Positions 23,084 to 38,289 of a stretch of DNA of 64,000 nt are shown one piece after another. A program made the translations under genes and the position numbers. The stretch spans positions 14,961,001 to 15,025,000 of the forward strand of contig NC_065874.1 of the NCBI RefSeq assembly GCF_933775445.1. Direction: 5' to 3'. Source of the stretch: Argentina anserina. Taxonomy: Eukaryota; Streptophyta; Magnoliopsida; Rosales; Rosaceae. Within the stretch, counting starts at the first letter, position 1; each line of letters begins with the position of its first letter. The notes under the pieces are model-generated. The model did not search any database and was not told where the DNA came from. It saw only the letters and a program-made list of their open reading frames with translations.

Positions 23084-24508
23084 CTATAGAGAAATTGATC
23101 TGTCATGTCGCATTGTATCAAAACTAGCAGAAAACAGAGAAGACATTAACAAGAGGAATATAAGCACCACAGTTTGGCCGGAAAAATCAAAACATGAATG
23201 ATAAAAACGGGAGTGAAAAAAAGAATAATTCCGAGTATCTTGTTCAATATCAAGATTGTTTACAAAAGAATCGTCTGTAACAATGTATGAGATTATAAAT
23301 TCTCCGTCGCTACCAATTCTACTGTTAGATTCTACAAAACCTTCAAGAGCTAATTCTTCATCATCACATATTGAACTGTGAAGTTCCTCATCGACATCCA
23401 TATCTAATGTAACAGTTGCCTCCATAGATTGCTGCTCTGAGATAGCAACTGTGGCATTGTTGTTCTTCAATAAGGCTTCTATATCCTCATCGCCATTGCT
23501 TCTAACAGTGAACCAGTTCTCATCAAATTCCCAATTGGGAGTATCTGAAAATGTAGAACAAGTTCCTCCAATCAACATCTTGATCCTTTCTTGTGGGGAA
23601 GAACCGGAACAAATGCTTTGACAAACAAATTTCTGTGGAGGAATAACTTCAAAGACTTCAAATGAATCCCAGAGGCCTTGATCCAACACACTAATAGGAG
23701 ATGAGCTCAAGCTCGTAGACACCATTGAGCAGTCTTTAAGAAATGGATGCTCGAGAAGCTCCTTAGCTGTCCACCTCTCTCTTGGGCATTTCGTTAAGCA
23801 ATTGCTCAAGAAATCCTTACCCTCTTTCGAAAGCCACTTCGGAAACTCCGGCAAGTCACCGGAGAATCCAATCCGGTAGAGAGCAGAAACAGGGTCACTT
23901 ACCTCCGGCCAGGGGCTACTGCCACCGGTGGCCATCTCAATCAATGTACACCCAAGTGCCCATATATCAGCTTCAAAGCCCTGCTCCTCTCCCCTCGCCA
24001 CCTCCGGCGCCATGAACACCGGCGTGCCGGAAAATGGCGACGTGGGCGCTTCATGCACCAACTTAGCACAGCCCAGATCAGCAATTTTGATCTTCCCACT
24101 CTCTTCGGCCACCAAAATGTTCTGGCTCTTAATGTCACAATGTGCCAACCCATTGGAATGAAGATACTCCAGACCCTGCACAATCTGCTGCGTATATGAT
24201 CGGATCACACCCTCCTCGAGCTGCTTTCCTTGTCGTCGAATCACGTCGGAAAGCGTACCGCCCGGTACGTACTCCATGAAAAGATTGTACATAGGCTCAT
24301 TCTGCTCATTACTAACATCACAACCCAAGTACTTGACCACATGCGGAGAGCTCAGCTTAGATAGAAAACACTGCTCCTTCCGCAAGAACATCGACCGCGA
24401 AAGCTCGGCCGACTTCACCGCGAATACCTCACCGGAGACGGCTCCGGTAGCGAGAGAAACAGCGGCGGTGGAGCCGCGACCGATGATCGGACCTCTTGTC
24501 CACTCCAT
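23084..24508 (-). CDS. Mitogen-activated protein kinase kinase kinase 17/18-like, intronless
   Basis: Ser/Thr kinase of the MEKK-type MAPKKK family; Arabidopsis MAPKKK17/18 act in abscisic acid and stress signalling, upstream of a MAPKK. Single exon, 474 aa. The ATG at 24508 begins MEWTRGPIIGRGSTAAVSLA, the usual family start. An in-frame ATG 45 codons upstream would lie at or before the TATA box and is rejected. The kinase domain spans about residues 3-262: Gly loop GRGSTAAV, ATP lysine K32 (FAVKS), catalytic motif HCDIKSQN with D125, metal motif DLGCAK with D144 and activation segment GTPVFMAPEVA. The HRD arginine is cysteine and DFG is DLG, as in this subfamily. The C-terminal half (263-474) is acidic and of low complexity, with no recognised domain. 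Confidence 0.93.
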   Translation of the reverse strand: MEWTRGPIIGRGSTAAVSLATGAVSGEVFAVKSAELSRSMFLRKEQCFLSKLSSPHVVKYLGCDVSNEQNEPMYNLFMEYVPGGTLSDVIRRQGKQLEEGVIRSYTQQIVQGLEYLHSNGLAHCDIKSQNILVAEESGKIKIADLGCAKLVHEAPTSPFSGTPVFMAPEVARGEEQGFEADIWALGCTLIEMATGGSSPWPEVSDPVSALYRIGFSGDLPEFPKWLSKEGKDFLSNCLTKCPRERWTAKELLEHPFLKDCSMVSTSLSSSPISVLDQGLWDSFEVFEVIPPQKFVCQSICSGSSPQERIKMLIGGTCSTFSDTPNWEFDENWFTVRSNGDEDIEALLKNNNATVAISEQQSMEATVTLDMDVDEELHSSICDDEELALEGFVESNSRIGSDGEFIISYIVTDDSFVNNLDIEQDTRNYSFFHSRFYHSCFDFSGQTVVLIFLLLMSSLFSASFDTMRHDRSISL

Positions 24509-24585
24509 TTTGGGGGGCTTTGTTGGTGTTGGTTTGTATGGTATTGGAAACTGAAATTGGTATGAAATGGTTGCACTATGGAACG

Positions 24586-24598
24586 TTTTATATATAAG
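24586..24598 (-). promoter_or_regulatory. TATA box of the MAPKKK gene
   Basis: On the minus strand it reads CTTATATATAAAA, about 80 bases before the ATG at 24508. Confidence 0.6.
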
Positions 24599-24599
24599 A

Positions 24600-27382
24600 C
24601 ATTGGGGGGTCATTTGGGGTAGGTCCAAAAAGTAATAATCCAAAGTATAAACTATTAATCCAAAATGTCAAGCTGTTTAAGGGGGTGGGAAGAGAGACAT
24701 GTGTCAAAAGGAGAGAGGAGCTTGACAGCTCTAGCCGTCCGGGAGCGCAGTTACTTGGGGTTGTAATAAAGCCAACCACATGGCGACACATGAAAGTGTT
24801 TAAGTGGCACATGCCGAGATTAACAGATTAAAAGCAAATTACTGTGGTGCTTATTTGCCAAGTGATTTTTTTGCGGCGCCAAAAGCACTTATTTTCTAAG
24901 ATTAGATGCGTCCCTCTTTCAACGCGCTTCCTTTGAATTCCTTTTTTTTTTCTCTTGGTTTGAATAGGAGAAGACAATCGAGTTCACACTTAAGAATGGA
25001 CAAAGTAGAAATTGGTGAAACTTTCTTCGGTTTGACGAAGGTTAGTCTAGATGGTAGGTTGAGTTTTGACCTCGTGTGTTTGATCAATTCTTTGTTTGAT
25101 CGATGATGTAAACTCGAGATGTACTACAGTCTTTTGTGTGTGTGTATATCGTAGTTCATATTCGAGGCTGATTTTGTAAAATATGATCGAGATCGGTGAG
25201 TGTTGACGATCGAGTTAAGTACAGTGTCGGTGTTACAATTTTTGGTTGAGTTTTTGCACAAAGGATAATGGAAAGGATGAGTTAATAGTGAGTGTTATAT
25301 TCTTATCTTATATGGTGGGCTGGTTGATCTTGATTGAAAGCTAACAAGTATCTTTTCCGGGGACCCTAGGAAACTTGAGAGGAAAATTAGCACAATACTT
25401 GTCAATGGGAGAATCGAACATTCATGTTCTAAACGGTATATGCATCCAATCAGACAGGTAACGTATTGTGACCATTGTAGAAAGGTTTATAAACTAACAA
25501 GGACGTTACCTTTTCAAGGAAGGAATCCAAAGCAAAGCTAAATAAGACTGCAAATGAAACCAATCTCATACCAATGCGGGGTTCAATGTTTCCAATTTAC
25601 AACCCGTCTAGCGCAGCCATTTTCTTGTTATCTTTTGCTTTGGATAACAAAACTCTTTTTTATGCAACTACGAATCGAACAATTATTACGTACTTCTCGA
25701 TTTATGTATGTCACGTCTGCTAATGTTTTGTTAGAAGTCGTAATACAATAGAGTCTTCAATCAGGTTAAATTTGTAGGCATGTCGAATGAAGAAAGTGAA
25801 GGACATCGTGGTAGTCGGCATAAAATCTGAGGATTAATCCCATTTATTTGATGGGAAATGGGAACGGCCATCGTAGGAAGATTTTCTTCATGATAGTGAT
25901 TTGTTTGATACCATTTGACATGGGACAAGTCCCTCCTCAGAAGCTCTACGCGGCCCTAAGCTTTTATGCATGGAGATTTGAACTATATCGGATTCTAGTA
26001 GTATCACTTTCCAACTACTAAAGTAGATATTCTAGTCTAGCCAATGTGGAATTCAAGTTCCTTCCCCATTAGTGAACGAAAGTGGCATAATGGAACCTCA
26101 AGGTGAAGGAATGCCATCAAGAAGGAATTGAATATGCTTCAAGGAGTGGTTAACCCCTCCTTGCCTGTCGGTGCAAGACAACCCTTTTTGGTGGCATGGT
26201 GCAGCTGAGGCCAAGCATCGAACACAAACCAAGCACCCAACCCTTTACAGCTACAACAGCATAGTTGTACACAGACTAGACTTAGAACCAAAGACCAACC
26301 CAACCCCTTCCCCACCTCTCTTTTCCTAAGTATGTAAAAGAGACCAACCAACCAACCGCCCAAGCCATTTTGGAAATGATCTGAGTACAGCTCAGTTAGG
26401 CAAAATGTACATGCACAAAAGCTTCATGGTCGGGGTAGAAATTCTTTTGGGTCATAATGAAATAAGGGACTGAATCTTAATCACAACATTGCGTGGTGTA
26501 GAAGCAAACGGATCACCACTTTGGCAGTGACATTTCGTTGTCCTAAGCTGGCTGTGTGCACAGACAGGCATAATTACCAAGTCTCTTGTGAGTTCGCAGT
26601 CGCAACCACACATTTGCATATGAGCCTTCGTCACATTTTGCCTGCGATTTCAGACACACCATGTGGAATACAACCGCGGCTATTTACGAGCTTGGATACA
26701 AAATATTACCGATGTGATTAATTGCGTCCCAGATTTGTGCCTGTGCGCCCTGCAAGTGTTCTGGACATAATGAACATGTAGACACAATAATACCACATAA
26801 ATGAACCTTATGAAGCAAAATTTGAACAAGAAGAAACACAGTTCTGATGCATCCAAGTCAACACGACGCCCCCAGTTGGAACAAGCCAACAGAGACCATT
26901 TAATCTTTAGGAAAGAAACCGACGTTTGCTAACTTCATGCAGATAGTATTCCTGAGAATAGGAGCTTATATAGCCTTATACGAGATTTTTGTATACCCAA
27001 GGTTGGTTTGTAGACTGTTGCTATTTGATGGAATCGAACACTACCTAGTGGAACCTGCCTAACGCATGGAGATGTCGACCCTGTTAAACATTCAACAACA
27101 CATCGCTTTAAAGAAACCAACGGAAATATGTTATTTTCTTCTGAACACTACACAAGCAACAAAGTTTATACAGAAGGATTCACTTTCTTAATTCACGAGC
27201 AATCTTCAGACAATACTAAACAGCCAGACAGATGGACTAATATATACAGATATGCACCCATTCACTACTGTTGCTTCCAGTACTAGATAAGTTTTACTTT
27301 TTTCACAAACTCAAAAGACCTAGGAAACAGCCATTGTAAAAGCGGCACAGCAGTGCAACATGCTGAACTGTATATGCTTTGT
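24600..27382. other. Spacer: kinase promoter and aspartic protease 3' flank
   Basis: No coding gene is recognised. Short frames at 24902-25106, 26139-26363 and 26452-26721 overlap on opposite strands and resemble nothing known. The last few hundred bases (about 27100-27382) should be the 3'UTR of the minus-strand aspartic protease. Confidence 0.4.
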
Positions 27383-31502
<4,120 letters not shown>

Positions 31503-32193
31503 GGTTGGGAAGGAGGCGATGAGATAGGAGGAGAGCGTTGTGGGAGGTTAGATACTTGTACAGCGTTGCGTTCTAGAAGTGGACAGGGCCCCTTTGCCGT
31601 ACACGTGTACGCTATGATGAGTCACCGATACCTTGCTTATCTGAAAAGAGAGTGGAAATTTAAATGGACTGGGTCAAATATGGGCCTTTTGGGCTTATTC
31701 ACTTTGAACCAGTTCAGACCTTAGGGGCGAATTAGCACTAATGATTAGACGACTCATGGACTGATGACATGTCTACTGACTTGATGATATTTAAAGCTCT
31801 CGAATTGCTTCATGTGAACACCTTCTAGCACTGAGGGATCTTTTTTGGCGAGTCATAGCAAAATTATTGCGAGTTGCGAGGTAGAAGATAAAACCTTTTT
31901 TTTTTTTTCTTCAAGGGCTAGTTGGTTGTGGCGTTGTGCATTGTCATTTTTGTTGGTGAAATCTTACGAGTGTGTGAGTTATAATAAATTTTTTTACAGT
32001 ATCGTATGACTAGGTTTTTTATTTGTTGCCGATACAAAATTCCATTCTAACTTAATAATTAAGCTATTGATATGTTTTCTTCTAAGAAGTTCACTTCCTA
32101 AATATATAACAAATAATTACTTATGACTATGTATGTGTATGTGCATGTCACCAGTCAGCTAAAAACTGTCACGCCATATGTCATTCTTGTTTG
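31503..32193. other. First non-coding exon and promoter region of the aspartic protease
   Basis: Should hold the start of the minus-strand transcript. No gene is recognised. The sequence becomes AT-rich towards the hAT element at 32202. Confidence 0.4.
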
Positions 32194-32201
32194 CAAACAT
32201 C

Positions 32202-33007
32202 CATAGCCGGCCCTAGGGCAATCAAGGCGATGCGGCCGCAAAAGGTCCCCGACTGGTAAAGGCTATTTTTTTCTTTTTCAGTTACAAACAATCTTATATA
32301 TGTTATTTGTTGTCAATATATATTGACCTTATTTCTTAATCGAGTTGGTTTTGACGTGTTTTCCACAACATAGATGTCACCTCTTCGAAACCCCTCATCC
32401 GTTTTTCCTTTTATTATTATCTGAAAACCTTCTTTTTCCATAGAGGTCACATTTTCGAGTCCCATTTCCTCATAAGGTTAACTAACTATAAAAAATATAA
32501 CCCAATTATATGATTCCCAATACACAATTAAGTACTCATCAAAACCAACTATAAGGTTAACTAACTACAATATAAGGTTATCCTTTTTTTTTCGTCTCAT
32601 CAATATCATTTTCATTCATATATCCACAAAACTCACCATTCTTTCACTTCTCTACCCACAAAATTTCTCACAATTCTATTCCATTGTAAAGAATCTCTTA
32701 TTTGGCTCATAATTGTATCGTGATTTACATAAATTATATAAAGTTGTGTTGATTTTAACAAATTATTCCTTGTATTTATTTATGAATTTAGTAAGAAATA
32801 TTTGGTCAATTTGGTTGGAGGCTGTAAGTAACTGAGACTTAGGGGTGTCAAAACTTCACATTCCAAATTTGAAGTAGGTCAGTTGGTTTTTTCCTCTTTG
32901 CAATTATAATTGGAACTTCGATTTTATTATTTTCATTATTAAAAAATAAAATAAAAAAGTTCTAATTTTTTTCCACACCAGACCCTTAGAACCTAGGGCC
33001 GACCCTG
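32202..33007. mobile_element. hAT non-autonomous transposon (806 bp) with perfect 8-bp target duplication
   Basis: The left end CATAGCCGGCCCTAGG and the right end (complement CAGGGTCGGCCCTAGG) match at 13 of 16 positions. CAAACATC is repeated exactly on both sides, at 32194-32201 and 33008-33015. An 8-bp duplication and CA-G ends define hAT. The AT-rich interior has no transposase frame. Confidence 0.9.
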
Positions 33008-33374
33008 CAAACATCGAGTTGGTAAGAATCTAGACGTGAAATTTTCATACCGTGGTTCGACCCCCCTGATGCTCTAAGCCCATAAAGCCTTTTGGGATAA
33101 CATTTGTCACAACCCGGAATTTTAAATAATACAAAATTACGTTCGAAGAATTTAAAATTTAAAATTATCATACAGTTGCTATGTATCACTGACTGAGTTC
33201 AACATATGACTAACTTACCAACAACAACAAAAATTACATAACCATTTAATACATAAATGGAGTTTGTAACCGCTCCCTCGAATCTTACCAAAACAAAGAA
33301 AAGTAAACCAAGGTATGTTGCACCTTGTAACTCTCAAAGCTCCAGCCGAGTCTGCAGAGTATCACATGCAGCTA

Positions 33375-33938
33375 TAGGAGGCAAGTGGGCCAAAATACCC
33401 GAGTCCAGCCTGTTAAAAATCGGCCCAGCATGGCTCGAGTCCGTTAACGGCCAGGCCCGAGCCTGATATTTTAATGGGTCGGGTTGGGCTTAGATATTTT
33501 AGCCCAAGAGCCCAGCCTAGCCCGAGCCCGTTTTGAGCTGACACGACCATGACACGATAAATTCATGGGCCGGCCCGTTAAACACATAATTTTATATTAT
33601 TTATATAAATATTTAAAAATCATAATAATGAGAATTGAATATTAGACCTTTTAAATATAAACCTCTTAATTATTTCATTATTTTTATTATATTATTTATC
33701 AAATGTGTTGTGGTATTTTATATATTTTTCTATTCTAAATAGTTATATAAAACAAATATTCTAATTACACAAATTTTTATGTTAATTGTGTCTTATAATG
33801 CTAATGGGCCGGGCCGGGCCGGACCTGACCTGACTTAATATTTGAGCAATTGGGCCGGCCCGAACACGGCATAGACACGGTTTTGGCCCGTTTAAAATGG
33901 GCCAGGCCTGGCCAGCATGGTCCATTTGCTACCTTTAC
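33375..33938. mobile_element. GC-rich hAT-like MITE
   Basis: Both ends carry repeated GGGCC motifs in opposite orientation: AGGAGGCAAGTGGGCC at about 33378, and the complement of GGTCCATTTGCTACCTTTA at about 33936. An AT-rich core separates them. The terminal GTAGCAAATGG type is common among plant hAT MITEs. The target duplication could not be confirmed. Confidence 0.5.
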
Positions 33939-35915
33939 CTACAATGTAATAACCCTAAATTTCAAAACAATATTTGGTTTAATTTAAATTTTATTAAGTT
34001 GTGAAGTTCAATTAAAACGAATGTGATTGTTTGCGATGCTTTGAAATGAAAAACGGAAACGTTTTCGGAACGTTTAATAAGAAAAACGTTATGTTTCCGA
34101 ACAAAATTATCGACTTTTATTCCGTCGCTCGGTTGCGAAAACTTTCTTCACGAAAGTTGTAGAGCGCGTCGATACGAGTTCGTGGATATGTGACGCGTTC
34201 TAATCGGACGATGTACGTAAAAGTTATTAACGTCGAAAGTTAGTTTCCGATTTGGAAACTAGTATAAATAGAGTATTTATGAGATTAGGGTTTCCATAAT
34301 TGGAAAACCCTCTCTCTCTCTTCCCTCCGCCTCCATCATCTCTCTCTCTCTCCTCGCGACTCTCTCTCACCCTCATGGCACGCCGACGATCTCCCTCCTC
34401 CGAGGGACGTGTCCCTCACCGTCGGCACCAACACCACCGTAAGCTCGACTCCTTCCTCTCCTGGGTAGGACGCGACTGCCACCGTCGTTGTGAAGCTACA
34501 CCGAACCTCCTGCAACAACCCGCGCCGTGCGAGCAGCCCTCCGCCGACGCAAGCACGCGATCCTCACCTTCTCCACCTTCTGACGCTGCAAGCTAGCAAG
34601 TTCGATGCAACTCAAGCCGTGAGAAGCCCTCCTCGAGGTACCCAGCACCGTCTGCGATCCATTCCCCTCCGACGAACTCAGCGCCTCCAAGTTCAAAAAA
34701 TAGGTGAGGTTTTGATTATAAACGATGTTGTGATTGCTGTTGTGTGATGTGTGGAAGTTTGGGAGGATTTGTGAGGGAGATTCGAGTGAGATCGGGGGGG
34801 GGGAGAAATGATGAACACCGCTGCTTTAGGCGGCGCATGAGGGGGTATGGGGCAGTCTAGGTCTGGTCTGCGACCATAGGAAGAAATAGGAGGAGGAGAG
34901 GATGAGTTTTGGGGGGAAGGTGGCGTGATACGCTCCGGCGTCGGAGAAGGCGCGTGGGTCCCACGCGCGGTCACCGGTGAGTGGCGCGTGCACCCCACGC
35001 GCCGCCACGTGCACCCCACGCGCCGCCACGTGCGGCGGCGCGTGAACAGTGATTCCGAGAAGGGTAATTTTGTAATTTATTTTTACGTATGGTAAATGTA
35101 AAAAGGTGAATTACATTCGGTAAATGAAAATTTTATTTACATTCGGTAAATATAAATTTAAATTACATTCGGTAAATGTAAATTTAAATTACTTTCAGTA
35201 AAGATAAAAAGTAATTTCGGAAGGGTAATACGGTAATTATTATTCACTGAAACAGTACGTACATTTGAATAGTAATTATACGTACAGAAATACGTAAACA
35301 GTATGTACTCGTACAACGATACGTATTGGTTATGTATTTATACATTAATACGCGAATAGTACTGTGAATAGTAATCGTGAATAGTAATCGTGAATAGTAC
35401 TGTGAATAGTAACTGTGAATAGTAACGTTAAACAGTAACACTGAAAAGTGACGATGAACAGTAGAACCGTAAACCGAAAATTGCTGAACAGTAACCGGTT
35501 ATTACTGTTTCGGCATTTAAAGGTTTACGAAACGTTTCTAAATTCTTTTCTTATCTTTTCAAGGTGAGCTATAAAGCAAGGAAATGAATTATCTTCGGAA
35601 ATTGTGGAATTACGCTCGAGTCGATAAGGTGAGTAAAATCTCACTTATTTACGAATCTACCCTTGCGGTGATTCAAGATTTTGCAAGAGTTTTTAATATT
35701 GAATTATGACACGTATACAATATAGCGGATTACATATATGTCGTATAAATGGTAATAAGTACATATATATAGTTTGCTATATTATATACTGTTATGAATT
35801 CATTGGAATTGGTCATTTCGAATGACGAGAATTAAATATTGAGCATGTGATTTGATTTTTTTACATTATGAGGTGTGATTATTGTACGTGGTTTTAACAT
35901 GAGTTTGTTAAAATG

Positions 35916-35985
35916 TTTTGTCTTCGGACGAGTTTTGTCTTCGGACGAGTTTTTGTCTTCGGACGAGTTTTTGTCTTCGGACGTG
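35916..35985 (+). repeat. Minisatellite inside LTR copy 1
   Basis: Four copies of an 18-19 bp unit containing TGTCTTCGGACGAG. Copy 2 of the LTR keeps only a degraded version near 42955. Confidence 0.9.
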
Positions 35986-36153
35986 TTTATGAAATATGAC
36001 ATGTATATGATATAATGGATGATATATATATTGTATAAATGGTAAATATGTACATATATATATAGTTTGTTATATAATATACTGTTATGATTTTATCGTG
36101 ATTTATGTCATTTCGATGACGAGATTTAAATATCGAGCATGTGATTTTGATTT

Positions 36154-36345
36154 GTACAATATGATGTGAGATTATTGTACGTGATTTTAACATTGAGATT
36201 GTTAAAATGTTGATTTGTCTTTGGACATGATTTTTGGTACAATATGATGTGAGATTATTGTACGTGATTTTAACATTAAGATTGTTAAAATGTTGATTTG
36301 TCTTCAGACGTGATTTGGTACAATATGATATGAGATTATTGTACG
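36154..36345 (+). repeat. Tandem repeats of about 82 bp inside LTR copy 1
   Basis: GTACAATATGATGTGAG recurs at 36154, 36237 and 36318. The first two units are complete (about 82 bp) and the third is partial. Related segments recur in LTR copy 2 (42898 and 43155). Confidence 0.85.
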
Positions 36346-37557
36346 TGTTTGGCAAGTCGGAACCTAGCCTTTGGCCGGGCGAAAGTTACGATACAGTTAG
36401 AGCTCTAGTCTATCTGCCTTAGTACTGCATGTGAGGTAACGGGTGGTTATCTGCTCATGGGTACTCAGATTGTTTTGGATGTTGGGTAGCGGGTGGCTAT
36501 CCAATATCGGCGGTGTATTACGAGAGGGGTAACAGATGTGTACCAGCGTTCTTGGTACCCGTATTATAAATGCATTTGGGTAACCAGAAGAGTTACTTAA
36601 TTTCTCATGAGCGCTTCTTTTCATATTTCTTTGGGACAACCAGATGGGCCGTCCATTGACTCATGAGTGCATTTATATTTGTTTGATTTGTGGATTTTCG
36701 TATATATATTAATATACGAGTTACATTTTCATTTTACTCATACGAGCTGTAAAGCTTACCGGGTTTGTGTTTACAATCCCGGTGCACCAATTCGATGGTG
36801 TAGTGGATAACTCCGCAGGTGTGGATTAGCGGGAATCAACGGACCGCTCAGAGGACTTGAAGTTATTTATCTCCAGCTTGTGTGAGGATTTTGTGTGACA
36901 TCTTGTGAGTTTGTTGTGAGGATTACGCAATTCCATTTGTTATAATATTGAATTATAATTTGGGTTGTAATAATTGGTTTTTCTGAGTTGTATTGAGAAC
37001 TCAGTAATGATCCGCTGTGTATTTTAAATGATTTCGAATTCATTGAAATTGTTTAGTGTTTAAAGACTTTGGAATTTTGAGTTTTTATACTCGAAATTTT
37101 GGGGTCGTTACATACAACTTTGTCCCCTGCACCATTAATTGGTGCATCGGGATTGCAACAACAAACCCGATAAGTTTTCCAGCTCGTATGAGTAAAACCA
37201 AATAAATATGCAAGATCATAATTATAACTCCACTTGAATCACAACATAAACAGTTATGGAAGAAATCAAACGACTCTCATCACAATAGAATATGAACAAA
37301 ACATACCAACAAACCAATTTACCAGAAGATATATTTTCATCTATTCCAGTCCCTTCCGCCACAATAACAATTAAACCACACTCAATAAACCAATTAACCG
37401 AAATATATATTTTCTTCCATTCTGGTCTCATTCTCCACAAAATAATCCACAACAACATCAATATATTCCAAAATAAAATAAAATAACAATAGCATCATAT
37501 AATATAATGACGTATATATGTGTATTACATTTACCATTAAATGCACATATATAAATC

Positions 37558-37560
<3 letters not shown>

Positions 37561-37595
<35 letters not shown>
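37561..37595. repeat. (AT)n microsatellite
   Basis: About 17 AT units within the old LTR piece. Confidence 0.95.
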
Positions 37596-37596
<1 letters not shown>

Positions 37597-38289
37597 TAAC
37601 ACAAGTTACTTATTTGCATAGAAAACATCTTATTTAAATATATAAAATGGTTATGCATTTAAAAAGTCACAGTCAAGAGTAACATTGACGTAGTGAGATT
37701 TACTCACATTTATCTCCCGTTTGCGACTTCTTACAACGTCAAGTGAGAGTCACTCACTTGCTCCGGCATGTACCTAAGTGACAAAGCTTTTACTTAGCAA
37801 CAAGGGAGACCAACTAAAAATCAATTTAATCTGAAACTCACTAGTCTAAGAAGCTTGGTGCCCTCTCACTAACCTCACTAATACCCTCCTAATCAAATAT
37901 GCATGTCATTTGGTTTGACGTTGGGACTTCACCAGAATCAAAACAACAATTAGATTTGCATCAAACTTACAAAAACTACCTATTAAAGTTTCACAAAAAC
38001 ATAAAAAATGCTCACAAGGATAAATACACAAATACAGGGAACCAAAAGCTTCCTAACTCGACTTAACCATGCAGTGAGCCCATGTGCTGCTCACAAACAT
38101 CATCATCCCAAGTCACTAATTCACTCATTTCGTAAATCAAACAATGGAACAGAGCTTTGTACCTACTAGGGCCGTCAATTTGGCCGGAAGACCACCGAAG
38201 ATGAAGCTGCACTATTCCCTTCACTGCAATAGCTGTCGACTTGAGTTATAGCCCAAAACAACCTCTAAGGCTTGCACATAAGTGATAGC

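Larger units (their letters stand above)
33945..37112 (+). mobile_element. Large solo LTR (3168 bp), copy 1
   Basis: It starts TGTAATAACCC and ends GGGGTCGTTACA. TACAA occurs at 33940-33944 and again at 37113-37117, a perfect 5-bp target duplication. It has its own TATA box (TATAAATA, 34263-34270) followed by a CT-rich GC-rich leader, then arrays of TGAATAGTA-type and GGTAAATGTAA-type repeats, then a 3' part with CTTACCGGGTTTGTGTTTAC. The same order occurs in copy 2 at 41370. No internal gag or pol coding lies beside it. Family assignment (probably Gypsy) is inferred from size and repeat content. Confidence 0.85.

Noticed and set aside
24509..24643. N-terminal extension of the MAPKKK from an upstream in-frame ATG
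   Set aside because: The extension covers the TATA box and the expected leader, and the family begins at MEWTRG.
33016..33075. tRNA gene or SINE (GTGGTTCGACCCC box B-like motif)
   Set aside because: A box B-like motif alone, with no cloverleaf or clear box A.
34300..35029. Open frames of about 60-108 codons on both strands in LTR copy 1
   Set aside because: GC-rich LTR leader; overlapping frames on both strands and no similar protein in copy 2.
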